The notes below the pieces were generated by a model that saw only the letters and a list, made by a program, of their open reading frames with translations, ran no database searches and was not told the origin of the DNA. A stretch of 41,176 bases of DNA from Halothiobacillaceae bacterium (GTDB lineage: Bacteria > Pseudomonadota > Gammaproteobacteria > Halothiobacillales > Halothiobacillaceae). Below are positions 1 to 12,260 of this stretch, piece by piece (the first letter of the stretch is position 1; every line of letters begins with the position of its first letter). A program made the translations under genes and the position numbers. Location: NCBI GenBank assembly GCA_006212015.1, contig SDAY01000007.1, forward strand, positions 1-41,176, in the 5' to 3' direction.

Positions 1-1130
1 GGCGGCTCCAGATGGCGGCGCAGGATGCGCATCACCGGGGTGGCCTGCAGCCGCAGCACGGCGGGCAGGGTGAAGGCGAGCGTCATCACCGGTCCGGCCA
101 GCAGCCCAAGCCAGGCGGGCGTGAGGCTGGCGGGCGGAAGATCGTCGGGGATCAGGTCGTGCAGGACGAGGGGCAGGAGCGGTTGCATGGCATAGCCGAT
201 GGCGACACCCAGCAGGCTGCCGAGGATGGCGGTCGGCAGGAGGGAGAGCAGTGCCCCGGCGGCGATGAAGCGGCCGGAGGCGCCGAGGGCGCGCAGGGCG
301 GCGGCCGCATCGAGCTGCGCGCGAAGCCGGTCCTGCATGCCGATGGCGACGGCCAGTCCCGCCAGCAGCAGGGCGATCAGCCCGCTGACCCGCAGCAGGC
401 CCTCGGCGCGCTCGAGCGCATCGCGCAATTCAGGTCGGGTGTCATGCAGACCCTCGATCCGCAAGCCGCGCTCGGGGTGCAGTCGCGCGTAGTCCGCAAA
501 CGCCGCCAGGGCCTCGGGCTTGCCGCCGAGGTGGAGGCGATGGGAGGCGCGGCTGCCAAAACCCAGCAGGCCGCTGGCGGGCAGGTCGGCCTCGGCAATC
601 ATCACGCGTGGTCCGATGGCGAAGAAGCCCGGCGAAAGATCCGGCTCCTGATCAAGGCGGCCGGCCACGCGCAGGGTGATCTGGCCAAGGTTGAAACGGT
701 CGCCTTCGGCAAGATGGAGGGCGTTGAGCGCATCGGTCACCAGCCAGGCCTCACCGGCCGGGGGCGCGGCGGCAAGCTTGTCGTTGACGCGAAGCTGGCC
801 GAGCAGGGGATAATCCGGCCCCACGGCCTTCACCTCGACCAGCCGGCTTTTGTCCCCCGCGATGATCATGCTCGGAAAGCGCGTGGTCCTGGCGCTCCGC
901 AGGCCGAGGCGGTCGGCCTCGTCCTTGAAGTGGGGTGGAATCGCGCGGTCGGCGATGATGACCAGGTCCCCGCCCAGGGCCTCCGCGGCGCCATGGGCCA
1001 GGGCAAGGCTGACGCGTTCGGCAAAGGCGCTGACCGCCACGAGGGCCGCGATGCCGACCGCCAGGGCGGCGATCATGCCCCAGGCCGGCCGACGCTGCCG
1101 GCGTGCGTACCAGAGGGCGGCGGTATTCAT
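1..1130 (-). CDS. ABC transporter permease, FtsX/YbbP-like (partial, 3' end outside window)
   Basis: The minus strand is open from an ATG at 1130 to the window edge, giving about 376 N-terminal residues of a larger protein; YbbP-type permeases are usually near 800 residues. The product begins MNTAALWYARRQRRPAW and runs into a hydrophobic segment (GMIAALAVGIAALVAV). A soluble periplasmic-type region follows, then further membrane segments near the truncated end (LIALLLAGLAVAMAM and a later Leu/Pro-rich helix). This is the FtsX/MacB-type layout of lysophospholipid or lipoprotein exporters. The start codon overlaps the stop of the ATPase gene in an ATGA junction (1127-1130), so the two are translationally coupled and probably form one transporter. 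The substrate is unknown. Family membership is inferred from topology and neighbours. Confidence 0.8.
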   Translation of the reverse strand, partial: MNTAALWYARRQRRPAWGMIAALAVGIAALVAVSAFAERVSLALAHGAAEALGGDLVIIADRAIPPHFKDEADRLGLRSARTTRFPSMIIAGDKSRLVEVKAVGPDYPLLGQLRVNDKLAAAPPAGEAWLVTDALNALHLAEGDRFNLGQITLRVAGRLDQEPDLSPGFFAIGPRVMIAEADLPASGLLGFGSRASHRLHLGGKPEALAAFADYARLHPERGLRIEGLHDTRPELRDALERAEGLLRVSGLIALLLAGLAVAIGMQDRLRAQLDAAAALRALGASGRFIAAGALLSLLPTAILGSLLGVAIGYAMQPLLPLVLHDLIPDDLPPASLTPAWLGLLAGPVMTLAFTLPAVLRLQATPVMRILRRHLEP

Positions 1131-1798
1131 GATTCGATCAACCGTCCGTGATCCAGGCGAAGCAGGCGGTCGCAGCGACAGGCGAGCGCCGGGTCGTGGG
1201 TGACCAGCAGCAGGGCCGTGCCGCGCTCGCGGTTCAGCTCGAACAGCAGGTCGATGATGCGGGCGCCCGTGTCCTGGTCGAGGTTGCCCGTGGGCTCGTC
1301 GGCCATCAGAAGGGCGGGCTCGGCGGCAAAGGCGCGGGCGATGGCGACCCGCTGCTGTTCGCCGCCGGACAGCTGTGCGGGATAGTGGCTGGTGCGATGG
1401 GTCAGGCCGACGGCATCGAGCAGCGACCTGGCGCGTGTGCCGGGGTGATCGCGGCCCGCCAGGCGCAGGGGGAGTTCGACATTCTCCTGCGCGGTCAGTC
1501 CGGGAAGCAGCATGAAGGACTGAAATACGAATCCGATCATGCGACTGCGCAGCGCTGCGCGCTCGTCCTCGGACAGTTGCCCGATGGACTGGTCATCCAT
1601 CCAGATGTCGCCTTCCGAGGGGGTATCCAGCGCGGCAAGCAGGCTCAGCAGGGTCGTCTTGCCCGAGCCTGATGCGCCCACGAGCGCGACCCGCTCGCCG
1701 GGGTGCAGCTGGATATTGATATCCTCCAGCAGTCTGAGGGGGCCGTTGGGCGTGATGATGGTCTTGCCCAGGCCGTGGGTGCGCAGGAGTGCTTGCAT
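1127..1798 (-). CDS. ABC transporter ATP-binding protein, YbbA/LolD-like
   Basis: A 223-residue nucleotide-binding subunit of the MacB/LolD/YbbA class. Walker A is GASGSGKTT (about residues 41-49), the Q-loop lies in FVFQSFMLLPGLTAQENV, the signature is LSGGEQQR, Walker B is LLMADEPTGNLD, and the switch His is in LLVTHD. The DEPTGNLD form is typical of this class. The start was set at 1798 (MQALLRTHG) because it matches YbbA-type N-termini; an in-frame ATG at 1864 exists but would add an atypical leader. It overlaps the FtsX-like permease gene downstream (ATGA). It is divergent from tesA with overlapping start codons, and ybbA/tesA divergence is also the E. coli arrangement. The likely role is energising a periplasmic lipid or lipoprotein export system; the substrate is not shown by the sequence. 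Confidence 0.9.
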   Translation of the reverse strand: MQALLRTHGLGKTIITPNGPLRLLEDINIQLHPGERVALVGASGSGKTTLLSLLAALDTPSEGDIWMDDQSIGQLSEDERAALRSRMIGFVFQSFMLLPGLTAQENVELPLRLAGRDHPGTRARSLLDAVGLTHRTSHYPAQLSGGEQQRVAIARAFAAEPALLMADEPTGNLDQDTGARIIDLLFELNRERGTALLLVTHDPALACRCDRLLRLDHGRLIES

Positions 1799-2474
1799 GA
1801 AATCGTTCTTGAAGAGGCTTGCGCCGGGTAGGCCGGCGCTGTGGCTGGCGGTTCTGCTTATCATGCCACCCGTTTGGGCGGATGATGTGCTGTTGATTGT
1901 GGGGGATAGCCTGAGCGCGGGTTATGGCGTCACGCGGGAGCGGGCCTGGCCGTCGCTGCTGGAGCGGCGCCTGGCAAGCCATGCCATCAAGGTGCGCGTG
2001 GTCAACGCAAGCATCAGCGGGGAAACGAGCGCATCGGGTCGTGCCCGTCTGCCCGCCTTGCTTGTGCGGCACCGTCCGCGCTGGGTGTTGATCGAGCTCG
2101 GTGCCAACGATGGCCTGCGAGGGCTGTCGCTGGAGTCCTTGCGGCAGAGCATTGAGGCCATGCAGCGCATGGTGATCGATGCGGGCGCATGGCCCATCCT
2201 GGCGGGCATGAAGCTTCCACCGAATTATGGGCCGGGCTACGCGGGCGGATTTGAAAAAATCTATGCCGCGCCCGTGCCGGGCGGGTTGCTCATCCCCTTC
2301 CTGCTGGAGGGGGTGGCGGGTCAGCCGGATCTCAATCAGGCCGACGGTATCCATCCCAACGCGGAGGGGCATCAGCGTGTCCTCGAACATGTCTGGCTGA
2401 CACTTGAGCCGTTGTTCATGACCAGCACGCAGGTTGAGGGTAAAAACCAAACGGTGTTAGACTCCCAAAAATGA
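1797..2474 (+). CDS. tesA: Periplasmic SGNH-hydrolase, thioesterase/lysophospholipase TesA
   Basis: A 225-residue GDSL/SGNH esterase, the multifunctional acyl-CoA thioesterase I/protease I/lysophospholipase L1 family. A signal peptide (MKSFLKRLAPGRPALWLAVL..., cleavage after VWA near residue 28) directs it to the periplasm. The nucleophile is Ser38 in VGDSLSAGYG. The oxyanion Asn lies in ELGANDGLRG, and the Asp-His pair in DGIHPNAEGH. AGGAG lies seven bases before ATG 1797 and supports that start; a longer upstream open frame is antisense to the ABC gene and was not used. The start codon overlaps that of the divergent ABC ATPase. The 3' end overlaps the ATG of the first atp gene. Confidence 0.93.
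   Translation: MKSFLKRLAPGRPALWLAVLLIMPPVWADDVLLIVGDSLSAGYGVTRERAWPSLLERRLASHAIKVRVVNASISGETSASGRARLPALLVRHRPRWVLIELGANDGLRGLSLESLRQSIEAMQRMVIDAGAWPILAGMKLPPNYGPGYAGGFEKIYAAPVPGGLLIPFLLEGVAGQPDLNQADGIHPNAEGHQRVLEHVWLTLEPLFMTSTQVEGKNQTVLDSQK
2434..2463 (+). promoter_or_regulatory. Candidate sigma-70 promoter of the atp operon
   Basis: TTGAGG (2434-2439) and TAGACT (2458-2463) are separated by 18 bases, within the end of tesA. The predicted start, about seven bases after the -10, would fall at or next to the ATG of the first atp gene (2471). That gene has no visible Shine-Dalgarno. The match is moderate and was judged by eye. Confidence 0.4.
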
Positions 2475-2689
2475 GTAATAAACCCTCGTTGGGCCTGCCG
2501 CTCATGGGCGCCGGTAACATCTTCATCTCGATGATCGCCGCCGGCTTCGTCCTCGGCTATGTGGTCGATGGCTGGCTCGATACGCGCCCATGGTTCATGT
2601 TGGGACTGGGGGCGCTGGGCGTGATCGGTGGATACCAGAAGGCACACCTTCTCTTGAGGCTGCAGGATGGCTCCCGGAACAAAGGTTGA
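2471..2689 (+). CDS. atpZ: AtpZ/AtpI-family small membrane protein (ATPase gene 1 type)
   Basis: A 72-residue protein with two hydrophobic hairpin segments (about residues 15-33 and 40-56). They are separated by a DGWLDTRPW turn and followed by GGYQKAHLLLRLQ. This is the pattern of AtpZ/'ATPase gene 1' proteins (G-x-x-DxW/L-x-T-x-PW ... G-x-x-x-x-x-x-L). AtpZ and AtpI of some bacteria assist c-ring assembly or Mg2+/Ca2+ supply to the F1Fo synthase. It overlaps tesA by four bases at its start and atpI by 23 bases at its end. No Shine-Dalgarno is visible, so translation may be coupled to tesA or leaderless. An alternative start at the Met codon at 2504 would remove 11 residues. Family membership is fairly clear; function is inferred from position. 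Confidence 0.75.
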   Translation: MSNKPSLGLPLMGAGNIFISMIAAGFVLGYVVDGWLDTRPWFMLGLGALGVIGGYQKAHLLLRLQDGSRNKG

Positions 2690-3038
2690 ACTTCTGGCCC
2701 GCCAGCTGATGGTGGGCCAGCTCGTGGTCACCCTGCTGCTCGCGGCGACGTGGGGTGTGCTCGGTCATTATATTGAAGGACTCGCCGTGGTATACGGTGG
2801 TCTGGTCAGCATGCTGCTGGCCTGGTTGCACAAGCGCGGCGTACGCAAGGCTGAAGAGCGTGCCGCAAGCGACCCGAAGGGCAGCATGCTTGTTCTATAT
2901 GTGGGTGCGGTTGTGCGCTTCCTGCTCCTCATCGGCACACTTGCCGTTGGCATGGGGCTTCTGAAGCTGCCGGCGCTCCCGCTGTTCGCAGGATTCGTGC
3001 TCGCTCAACTGGGTTTCCTGGTTGTTGCGCGCCGCTAG
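2667..3038 (+). CDS. atpI: ATP synthase subunit I
   Basis: A 123-residue integral membrane protein with four hydrophobic segments (roughly residues 14-34, 38-52, 72-97 and 103-120). It has the Arg/Lys-rich cytoplasmic loop HKRGVRKAEERA, typical of proteobacterial AtpI. AtpI is a non-structural factor that helps assemble the c-ring. It follows the AtpZ-like gene with a 23-base overlap; GAGG lies about eight bases before the ATG. Having both this protein and an AtpZ homologue in one operon is less usual than having AtpI alone. Confidence 0.85.
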   Translation: MAPGTKVELLARQLMVGQLVVTLLLAATWGVLGHYIEGLAVVYGGLVSMLLAWLHKRGVRKAEERAASDPKGSMLVLYVGAVVRFLLLIGTLAVGMGLLKLPALPLFAGFVLAQLGFLVVARR

Positions 3039-3047
3039 TTTTCTTAA

Positions 3048-3896
<849 letters not shown>

Positions 3897-3960
3897 GTCG
3901 CTGATGACAACCGCTTTCCCAACCCTTCACCTTAAACAAAATCCGTAAGGAGAACCGACG

Positions 3961-4254
3961 ATGAACGCTGACATGATCGCGATGATTTATGCCTACACCG
4001 CAGTAGGCGTGGGCGTGATTCTTGCTGCCGCAGGCCTGGGCTCTGCAATTGGCTGGGGCCTGATCTGCTCCAAGACTCTCGAAGGTATTGCACGTCAGCC
4101 GGAAATGCGTCCGCAGCTGATGGTCAACATGTTCATCTTCGCCGGTCTGATGGAGTCCTTCCCGTTCATCATCCTGGCATTCGCCATGTGGTTCCTGTTC
4201 GCCAACCCGTTCGTGGGCGCTCTCCAGGCTGCCATCCAGGCTGTCGGCGGCTAA
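3961..4254 (+). CDS. atpE: F1Fo ATP synthase subunit c (Glu-type)
   Basis: A 97-residue, two-helix proteolipid of the rotating c-ring. The polar loop is IARQPEMRP. The ion-binding carboxylate is Glu65 in [10 protein letters not shown], where E. coli has Asp61. Ser66 follows, as in sodium-binding rings, but the position equivalent to the sodium-ligating Gln32 is Trp32 and the Tyr70 position is Ile, so proton coupling is the likelier reading. A strong TAAGGAG (3946-3952) ends eight bases before the ATG, consistent with the need for many c copies. The helix 1 segment is Gly/Ala-rich ([18 protein letters not shown]). Confidence 0.96.
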   Translation: MNADMIAMIYAYTAVGVGVILAAAGLGSAIGWGLICSKTLEGIARQPEMRPQLMVNMFIFAGLMESFPFIILAFAMWFLFANPFVGALQAAIQAVGG

Positions 4255-4328
4255 GACGCGATGAATCCTTGCGTGCGAACGATGGGTTCGCGCGTGGTTT
4301 TCCCGTGTCCCAAGAGAGGTAGGCAACC

Positions 4329-4799
4329 GTGAACATTACGGTCACCCTGATTGCCCAGATGATTGCCTTCGTGGCGATGATCTGGCTGGTGAACAAGTTT
4401 TTGTGGGCTCCGCTGTCCGCCATGATGGAAGCACGTCGTCAGCGTATCGCTGACGGCCTGTCCGCTTCCGAGCGCGGCAAGCACGAGCTCAAGCTGGCCG
4501 AGGAGCGTGCGGTTCAGGTCATCAAGGAAGCCAAAGAAAAGGCAACCGAGATGCTGGCCCAGGCCAACGGTCGCAGCAACGAGATCATTGACGAAGCCCG
4601 CAACAACGCGAAGACCGAAGCCGAGCGCATCCTTACCGGAGCGCAGGCCGAGATCAATCGCGAAGTCGAGCGCGCCAAGCAGGAACTCGCCAAGCAGGTT
4701 GCCGTGCTCGCGGTGACTGGTGCCGAGCGCATCCTGAAGCGCGAAGTGGACGCCAAAGCACACGAAGCGTCGCTCGCCGACCTCGTGGCTCGCGTCTAA
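4329..4799 (+). CDS. atpF: F1Fo ATP synthase subunit b
   Basis: The 156-residue peripheral-stalk subunit: one N-terminal membrane helix (about residues 5-24) and a long, charged, alanine-rich coiled coil. The sequence after the helix, [22 protein letters not shown], is the conserved proteobacterial b-subunit junction. Length equals that of E. coli b. The start is GTG at 4329, with an AGAGG-type site upstream. It lies between atpE and atpH in the standard order, with 9 bases separating it from atpH. Confidence 0.96.
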   Translation: MNITVTLIAQMIAFVAMIWLVNKFLWAPLSAMMEARRQRIADGLSASERGKHELKLAEERAVQVIKEAKEKATEMLAQANGRSNEIIDEARNNAKTEAERILTGAQAEINREVERAKQELAKQVAVLAVTGAERILKREVDAKAHEASLADLVARV

Positions 4800-4808
4800 G
4801 GGGGCACC

Positions 4809-5345
4809 ATGTCCGAGATCGCAAAAGCCGCCCGCGCCTATGCCCGCGCCATCTTCGAGGTGGCAGGGGCAAAGGGTCAGCAGGCCAAGTGGTCCGAGAT
4901 GCTGGCTTTTTTGGCGGCAGTTGCTGCTGATGCCGACATGGGGCGCATGATTGCGTCCCCGTCGATCAGCCGCGACAAGCTGGCTGAACTCATGCTGAAG
5001 GTCGCAGAAGGCAAGCTTGGCGCGGAAGGTGAAAACCTCGTGCGCCTGCTTGCCGAGAATGCGCGCCTCGCAGCCCTGCCGCTGATCGCGGCAGAGTTCG
5101 AGGAACTCCGTCGGGCCGCTGAAGGCCGGATGGATGTGCGTGTGGTATCCGCCAAGCCGCTCAGTGCTGCGCAGCAAGCTCAACTTGCTTCAGCACTTGG
5201 CAAGCGTCTGGGCAAGGTCATTACCCTGGCCAATGAAATTGATGAGTCCCTGATTGGCGGTGCCGTTGTGTACGCCGGGGACTTGGTCATCGACGGTTCA
5301 ATGCGGGGTCGCCTGCAGGACCTGGCTAACGCTGTGGTCCGCTAA
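4809..5345 (+). CDS. atpH: F1Fo ATP synthase subunit delta
   Basis: The 178-residue stalk subunit joining b to the top of F1. The N-terminal helical domain begins with the typical [12 protein letters not shown] motif. The C-terminal domain ends with the family hallmark in [21 protein letters not shown] followed by [11 protein letters not shown]. It is tightly spaced after atpF and is followed by atpA after 11 bases with an AAGGAG site. Confidence 0.96.
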   Translation: MSEIAKAARAYARAIFEVAGAKGQQAKWSEMLAFLAAVAADADMGRMIASPSISRDKLAELMLKVAEGKLGAEGENLVRLLAENARLAALPLIAAEFEELRRAAEGRMDVRVVSAKPLSAAQQAQLASALGKRLGKVITLANEIDESLIGGAVVYAGDLVIDGSMRGRLQDLANAVVR

Positions 5346-5356
5346 GGAGTATTTCC

Positions 5357-6895
<1,539 letters not shown>

Positions 6896-6907
6896 AAGGG
6901 GACTGTC

Positions 6908-9198
<2,291 letters not shown>

Positions 9199-9210
9199 CA
9201 GGAGGCTGTC

Positions 9211-9657
9211 ATGGCCATGACCATCCATGTGGATATCGTGAGTGCCGACAAGCCCGTCATGAGTGGCCAGGCGACCTTTGTGGTCGCCCCCACCACGATG
9301 GGTGAAGTGGGCATCACGCCAGGCCACACCCAGTTGCTTGCCTCCCTGAAACCCGGTGAAGTTCGCATCACCGATGAACAGGGCAAGACCAGCCACTACT
9401 TCGTGTCTGGTGGCGTGATCGAGGTCCAGCCTCTTCAGATCACCATTCTCGCTGACAGCGCTCTCCGCGAGGAAGATGCCGCCGCCGTGGAGCTGGCGAC
9501 CGAAGAGGCGCGTCTCAAGGCGCTTGAAACGAAGGGCGCGATCCCCGCGTCGGCTGAGGTGGATTATTTCCGTCTGCAGAACGAGCTCATCGAGGGCGCC
9601 GAGCGTCTTCGCTGGATTCGCGAGATTCGCGGAACCCGCCCGCACATCTCTCAGTAA
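9211..9657 (+). CDS. atpC: F1Fo ATP synthase subunit epsilon
   Basis: A 148-residue protein with an N-terminal beta sandwich (MGEVGITPGHTQLLASLKPGEV, YFVSGGVIEVQP) and a C-terminal helical hairpin (EDAAAVELATEEARLKAL). It regulates and couples F1 to the c-ring. The start at 9211 is preceded by AGGAGG with six-base spacing; a second Met two codons later is less well placed. It is the last gene of the operon and is followed 20 bases later by a strong terminator. glmU, which follows atpC in many gammaproteobacteria, lies about 30 kb further on here. Confidence 0.96.
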   Translation: MAMTIHVDIVSADKPVMSGQATFVVAPTTMGEVGITPGHTQLLASLKPGEVRITDEQGKTSHYFVSGGVIEVQPLQITILADSALREEDAAAVELATEEARLKALETKGAIPASAEVDYFRLQNELIEGAERLRWIREIRGTRPHISQ

Positions 9658-9677
9658 TCACGTCATCTGACGAAGCT

Positions 9678-9704
9678 AAAAAAGGAGGCCTGGCCTCCTT
9701 TTTT
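9678..9704. terminator. Bidirectional intrinsic terminator after atpC
   Basis: A perfect 13-base inverted repeat (AAAAAAGGAGGCC, one base, then its complement) ends in a run of six T. Because the stem itself begins with six A, it can terminate transcription from both sides: the atp operon from the left, and read-through of the decarboxylase gene from the right. Confidence 0.93.
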
Positions 9705-9731
9705 GTTGCCCGCGATGTGGCGGCAATGAAA

Positions 9732-9749
9732 CGGGGGCCGAAGCCCCCG
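9732..9749 (-). terminator. Intrinsic terminator of the decarboxylase gene
   Basis: A seven-base-pair stem with a TTCG tetraloop as read on the minus strand (CGGGGGC-TTCG-GCCCCCG), followed by TTT. It sits just after the stop codon of the decarboxylase gene. Confidence 0.75.
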
Positions 9750-9755
9750 CGTCAT

Positions 9756-12008
9756 TCAGTCCTTCACGCAGTCGATGTGGTAGACGATCCTGCCGTCGAC
9801 ATCCTCGGCGACCAGGCCGTGGACATCGGTCTCGAAGCCCGGCAGCTGCTTGTTGAACTCGCGGGTGAACTTCAGGTAGTCCACGATGGTCTTGTTGAAG
9901 CGCTCCCCCGGGATGAGCAGCGGGATGCCCGGCGGGTAGGGGGTCACCAGGCTCGCGGTGATCCGGCCTTCCAGCTCGTCGATGGGCACGCGCTCGATCT
10001 GGCGGTGCGCCATCTTGGCCCAGGCATCGGCCGGACGCATGGCGGGCACGATGTCCGAGAGGTACATCTCGGTGGTCAGGCGCGCGACATCGTATTCCTT
10101 GTACATGCCGTGCAGCTTGTCGCACAGGTCCTTCAGGCCCATGCGCTCGTAGGTGGGATGCTTGGTGATGAACTTGGGCAGGATGCGCCAGAGCGGCTGG
10201 TTCTTGTCGTAGTCGTCCTTGAACTGCTGCAGGGCGGTGACCAGGCTGTTCCAGCGGCCCTTGGTGATGCCGATGGTGAACATGATGAAGAAGCTGTAGA
10301 GGCCGGTCTTCTCCACCACCACGCCATGCTCGGCGAGGTACTTGTTGACGATGCCCGCCGGGATGCCCCAGTCGGCGAAATCGCCCTCCATGTCCAGGCC
10401 CGGGGTGATGACGGTCGCCTTGATCGGGTCGAGCATGTTGAAGCCCTCGACCAGCGGGCCGAAGCCGTGCCAGCGGTCGCCCTTCTTGACCATCCAGTCG
10501 TCCCGACCGCCGATGCCCTCGGCCGGCAGCTCGTCCGGACCCCAGACCTTGAACCACCAGCCCGCGCCCCACTCCGCGTCCACCTTGCGCATGGCGCGGC
10601 GGAAATTGAGCGCCTCCATCAGCGACTCGTCGACCAGCGCGGTGCCGCCCGGCGGCTCCATCATGGCCGCCGCCACGTCGCAGGAGGCGATGATGGCGTA
10701 CTGCGGCGAGGTGGACGAGTGCATGAGGTATGACTCGTTGAAGATGTCGCGGTCGAACTTCTCGTTCTCGCAGTCCTGCACCAGGATCTGCGAGGCCTGC
10801 GACAGGCCCGCCAGCAGCTTGTGGGTGGACTGGGTGGAGTAGACCAGGGAGTCCTTGCAGCGCGGGCGACCCTCGCCGATGGCGTGGTAGTCGCCGTAGA
10901 AGTCGTGGAAGGCTGCGTGCGGCAGCCAGGCCTCGTCGAAGTGCAGGGTCTCGATCTTGCCGTCCAGCAACTCCTTGATCGTCTCGACGTTGTAGAGCAC
11001 GCCGTCGTAGGTCGACTGGGTGATGGTCAGGATGCGCGGCTTCTTGTTGGCCACATGGCGGGCGAACGGATGGGCCTCGATCTTCTTCTGGATGTTCTCG
11101 GGCGCGAATTCCTCCAGCGGGATCGGGCCGATGATGCCGAAGTGATTGCGGGTCGGCGTGAGGAACACCGGGATCGCGCCGGTCATGACGATCGCGTGCA
11201 GGATCGACTTGTGGCAGTTGCGGTCCACCACCACGATGTCGCCCGGCGACACCACGCTGTGCCAGACCATCTTGTTCGAGGTGCTGGTGCCGTTGGTGAC
11301 GAAGTACAGGTGGTCGGCATGGAAGATGCGGGCGGCGTTGCGCTCGGAGGCGGCGACCGGGCCGGTATGGTCGAGCAGCTGGCCGAGCTCCTCGACCGCG
11401 TTGCACACGTCGGCGCGCAGCAGGTTCTCGCCGAAGAACTGGTGGAACATCTGGCCCACCGGGCTCTTGAGGAAGGCCACGCCGCCGGAATGGCCGGGGC
11501 AGTGCCAGGAATAGGAGCCGTCCGCCGCGTAGCCGGTCAGGGCGCGGAAGAAGGGCGGGGCGAGGGTGTCCAGATAGGCCTTGGACTCGCGGATGATGTG
11601 GCGCGCCACGAACTCCGGCGTGTCCTCGAACATGTGGATGAAGCCGTGCAGCTCCTTGAGCACATCGTTCGGGATGTGGCTGGAGGTGCGGGTCTCGCCG
11701 TAGAGGAAGATCGGGATGTCCGCGTTGCGGAAGCGGATCTCCTCGACGAAGCTGCGCAGCTGGCGCACCACGTGCAGTTCTTCCTCCGGCACGCCGGAAT
11801 TGAACTCCTCATCGTCGATGGAGAGGATGAAGGCGGAGGCCCGGCTCTGCTGCTGGGCGAAGGTCGAAAGATCGCCATAGCTGGTGACGCCCATGACCTC
11901 GACGCCTTCGCCCTCGATGGCCTTGGCCAGGGCGCGGATGCCAAAACCGCTCGCGTTCTCGGAGCGGAAGTCTTCGTCGATGATGACGATGGGGAAGCGA
12001 AATCTCAT
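9756..12008 (-). CDS. PLP-dependent lysine/ornithine/arginine decarboxylase (LdcA-like)
   Basis: A 750-residue fold-type I decarboxylase with the three parts of the Orn/Lys/Arg family: an N-terminal wing (FPIVIIDEDFRSE...), a large PLP domain and a C-terminal domain (TPYPPGIPLLIPGERF). The PLP lysine is about Lys397 in TQSTHKLLAGLSQAS, and HFDEAW provides the cofactor-pairing Asp. Other conserved blocks are SWHCPGHSGGVAF, NGTSTSNK and VDRNCHKSILH. Length and many segments resemble the constitutive lysine decarboxylase LdcA of Pseudomonas. Whether it uses lysine, ornithine or arginine cannot be read from the sequence. ATG 12008 was chosen because AAGGG sits eight bases upstream and homologues begin here; an in-frame ATG at 12098 would add 30 atypical residues. 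There is no neighbouring antiporter gene, so an acid-resistance operon is not indicated; polyamine synthesis is a fair inference. Confidence 0.92.
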   Translation of the reverse strand: MRFRFPIVIIDEDFRSENASGFGIRALAKAIEGEGVEVMGVTSYGDLSTFAQQQSRASAFILSIDDEEFNSGVPEEELHVVRQLRSFVEEIRFRNADIPIFLYGETRTSSHIPNDVLKELHGFIHMFEDTPEFVARHIIRESKAYLDTLAPPFFRALTGYAADGSYSWHCPGHSGGVAFLKSPVGQMFHQFFGENLLRADVCNAVEELGQLLDHTGPVAASERNAARIFHADHLYFVTNGTSTSNKMVWHSVVSPGDIVVVDRNCHKSILHAIVMTGAIPVFLTPTRNHFGIIGPIPLEEFAPENIQKKIEAHPFARHVANKKPRILTITQSTYDGVLYNVETIKELLDGKIETLHFDEAWLPHAAFHDFYGDYHAIGEGRPRCKDSLVYSTQSTHKLLAGLSQASQILVQDCENEKFDRDIFNESYLMHSSTSPQYAIIASCDVAAAMMEPPGGTALVDESLMEALNFRRAMRKVDAEWGAGWWFKVWGPDELPAEGIGGRDDWMVKKGDRWHGFGPLVEGFNMLDPIKATVITPGLDMEGDFADWGIPAGIVNKYLAEHGVVVEKTGLYSFFIMFTIGITKGRWNSLVTALQQFKDDYDKNQPLWRILPKFITKHPTYERMGLKDLCDKLHGMYKEYDVARLTTEMYLSDIVPAMRPADAWAKMAHRQIERVPIDELEGRITASLVTPYPPGIPLLIPGERFNKTIVDYLKFTREFNKQLPGFETDVHGLVAEDVDGRIVYHIDCVKD

Positions 12009-12067
12009 GGACGACCCTTGCCGGCGAAATAAATGAAAACTGCGGTTGGGCGCAGATGTATCAGCGA

Positions 12068-12098
12068 ATTGTACAGCCTCGAACAGGCCCCCGCTCAA
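12068..12098 (-). promoter_or_regulatory. Candidate promoter of the decarboxylase gene
   Basis: On the minus strand TTGAGC (12093-12098) is followed after 19 bases by TACAAT (12068-12073), with TG immediately before the -10 (extended -10 type). The leader to ATG 12008 would be about 50 bases. The spacer is slightly long, so support is moderate. Confidence 0.4.
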
Positions 12099-12260
12099 GC
12101 GTGAATCATGCCGTGGCCTTGTGGCATGTATATGTCATGGAACGGATCACCGCTCTCATGAGTCAGGTGATGGAATGAAAGTCTTGAAGCATTGTCCGAG
12201 GCAAAAGCCGCGATTTTTCCGGCCAACGTCGCCCATACACCAAGAGAACGAGAATCTTCC

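Noticed and set aside
3961-4254. Sodium-coupled ATP synthase
   Set aside because: Glu65-Ser66 is present, but the Gln32 and Tyr70 ligand positions are Trp and Ile, so the full sodium-binding set is missing.
9756-12008. Acid-resistance decarboxylase/antiporter system
   Set aside because: No CadB/AdiC/PotE-type antiporter or regulator is adjacent, and the protein resembles LdcA rather than the inducible acid-stress enzymes.
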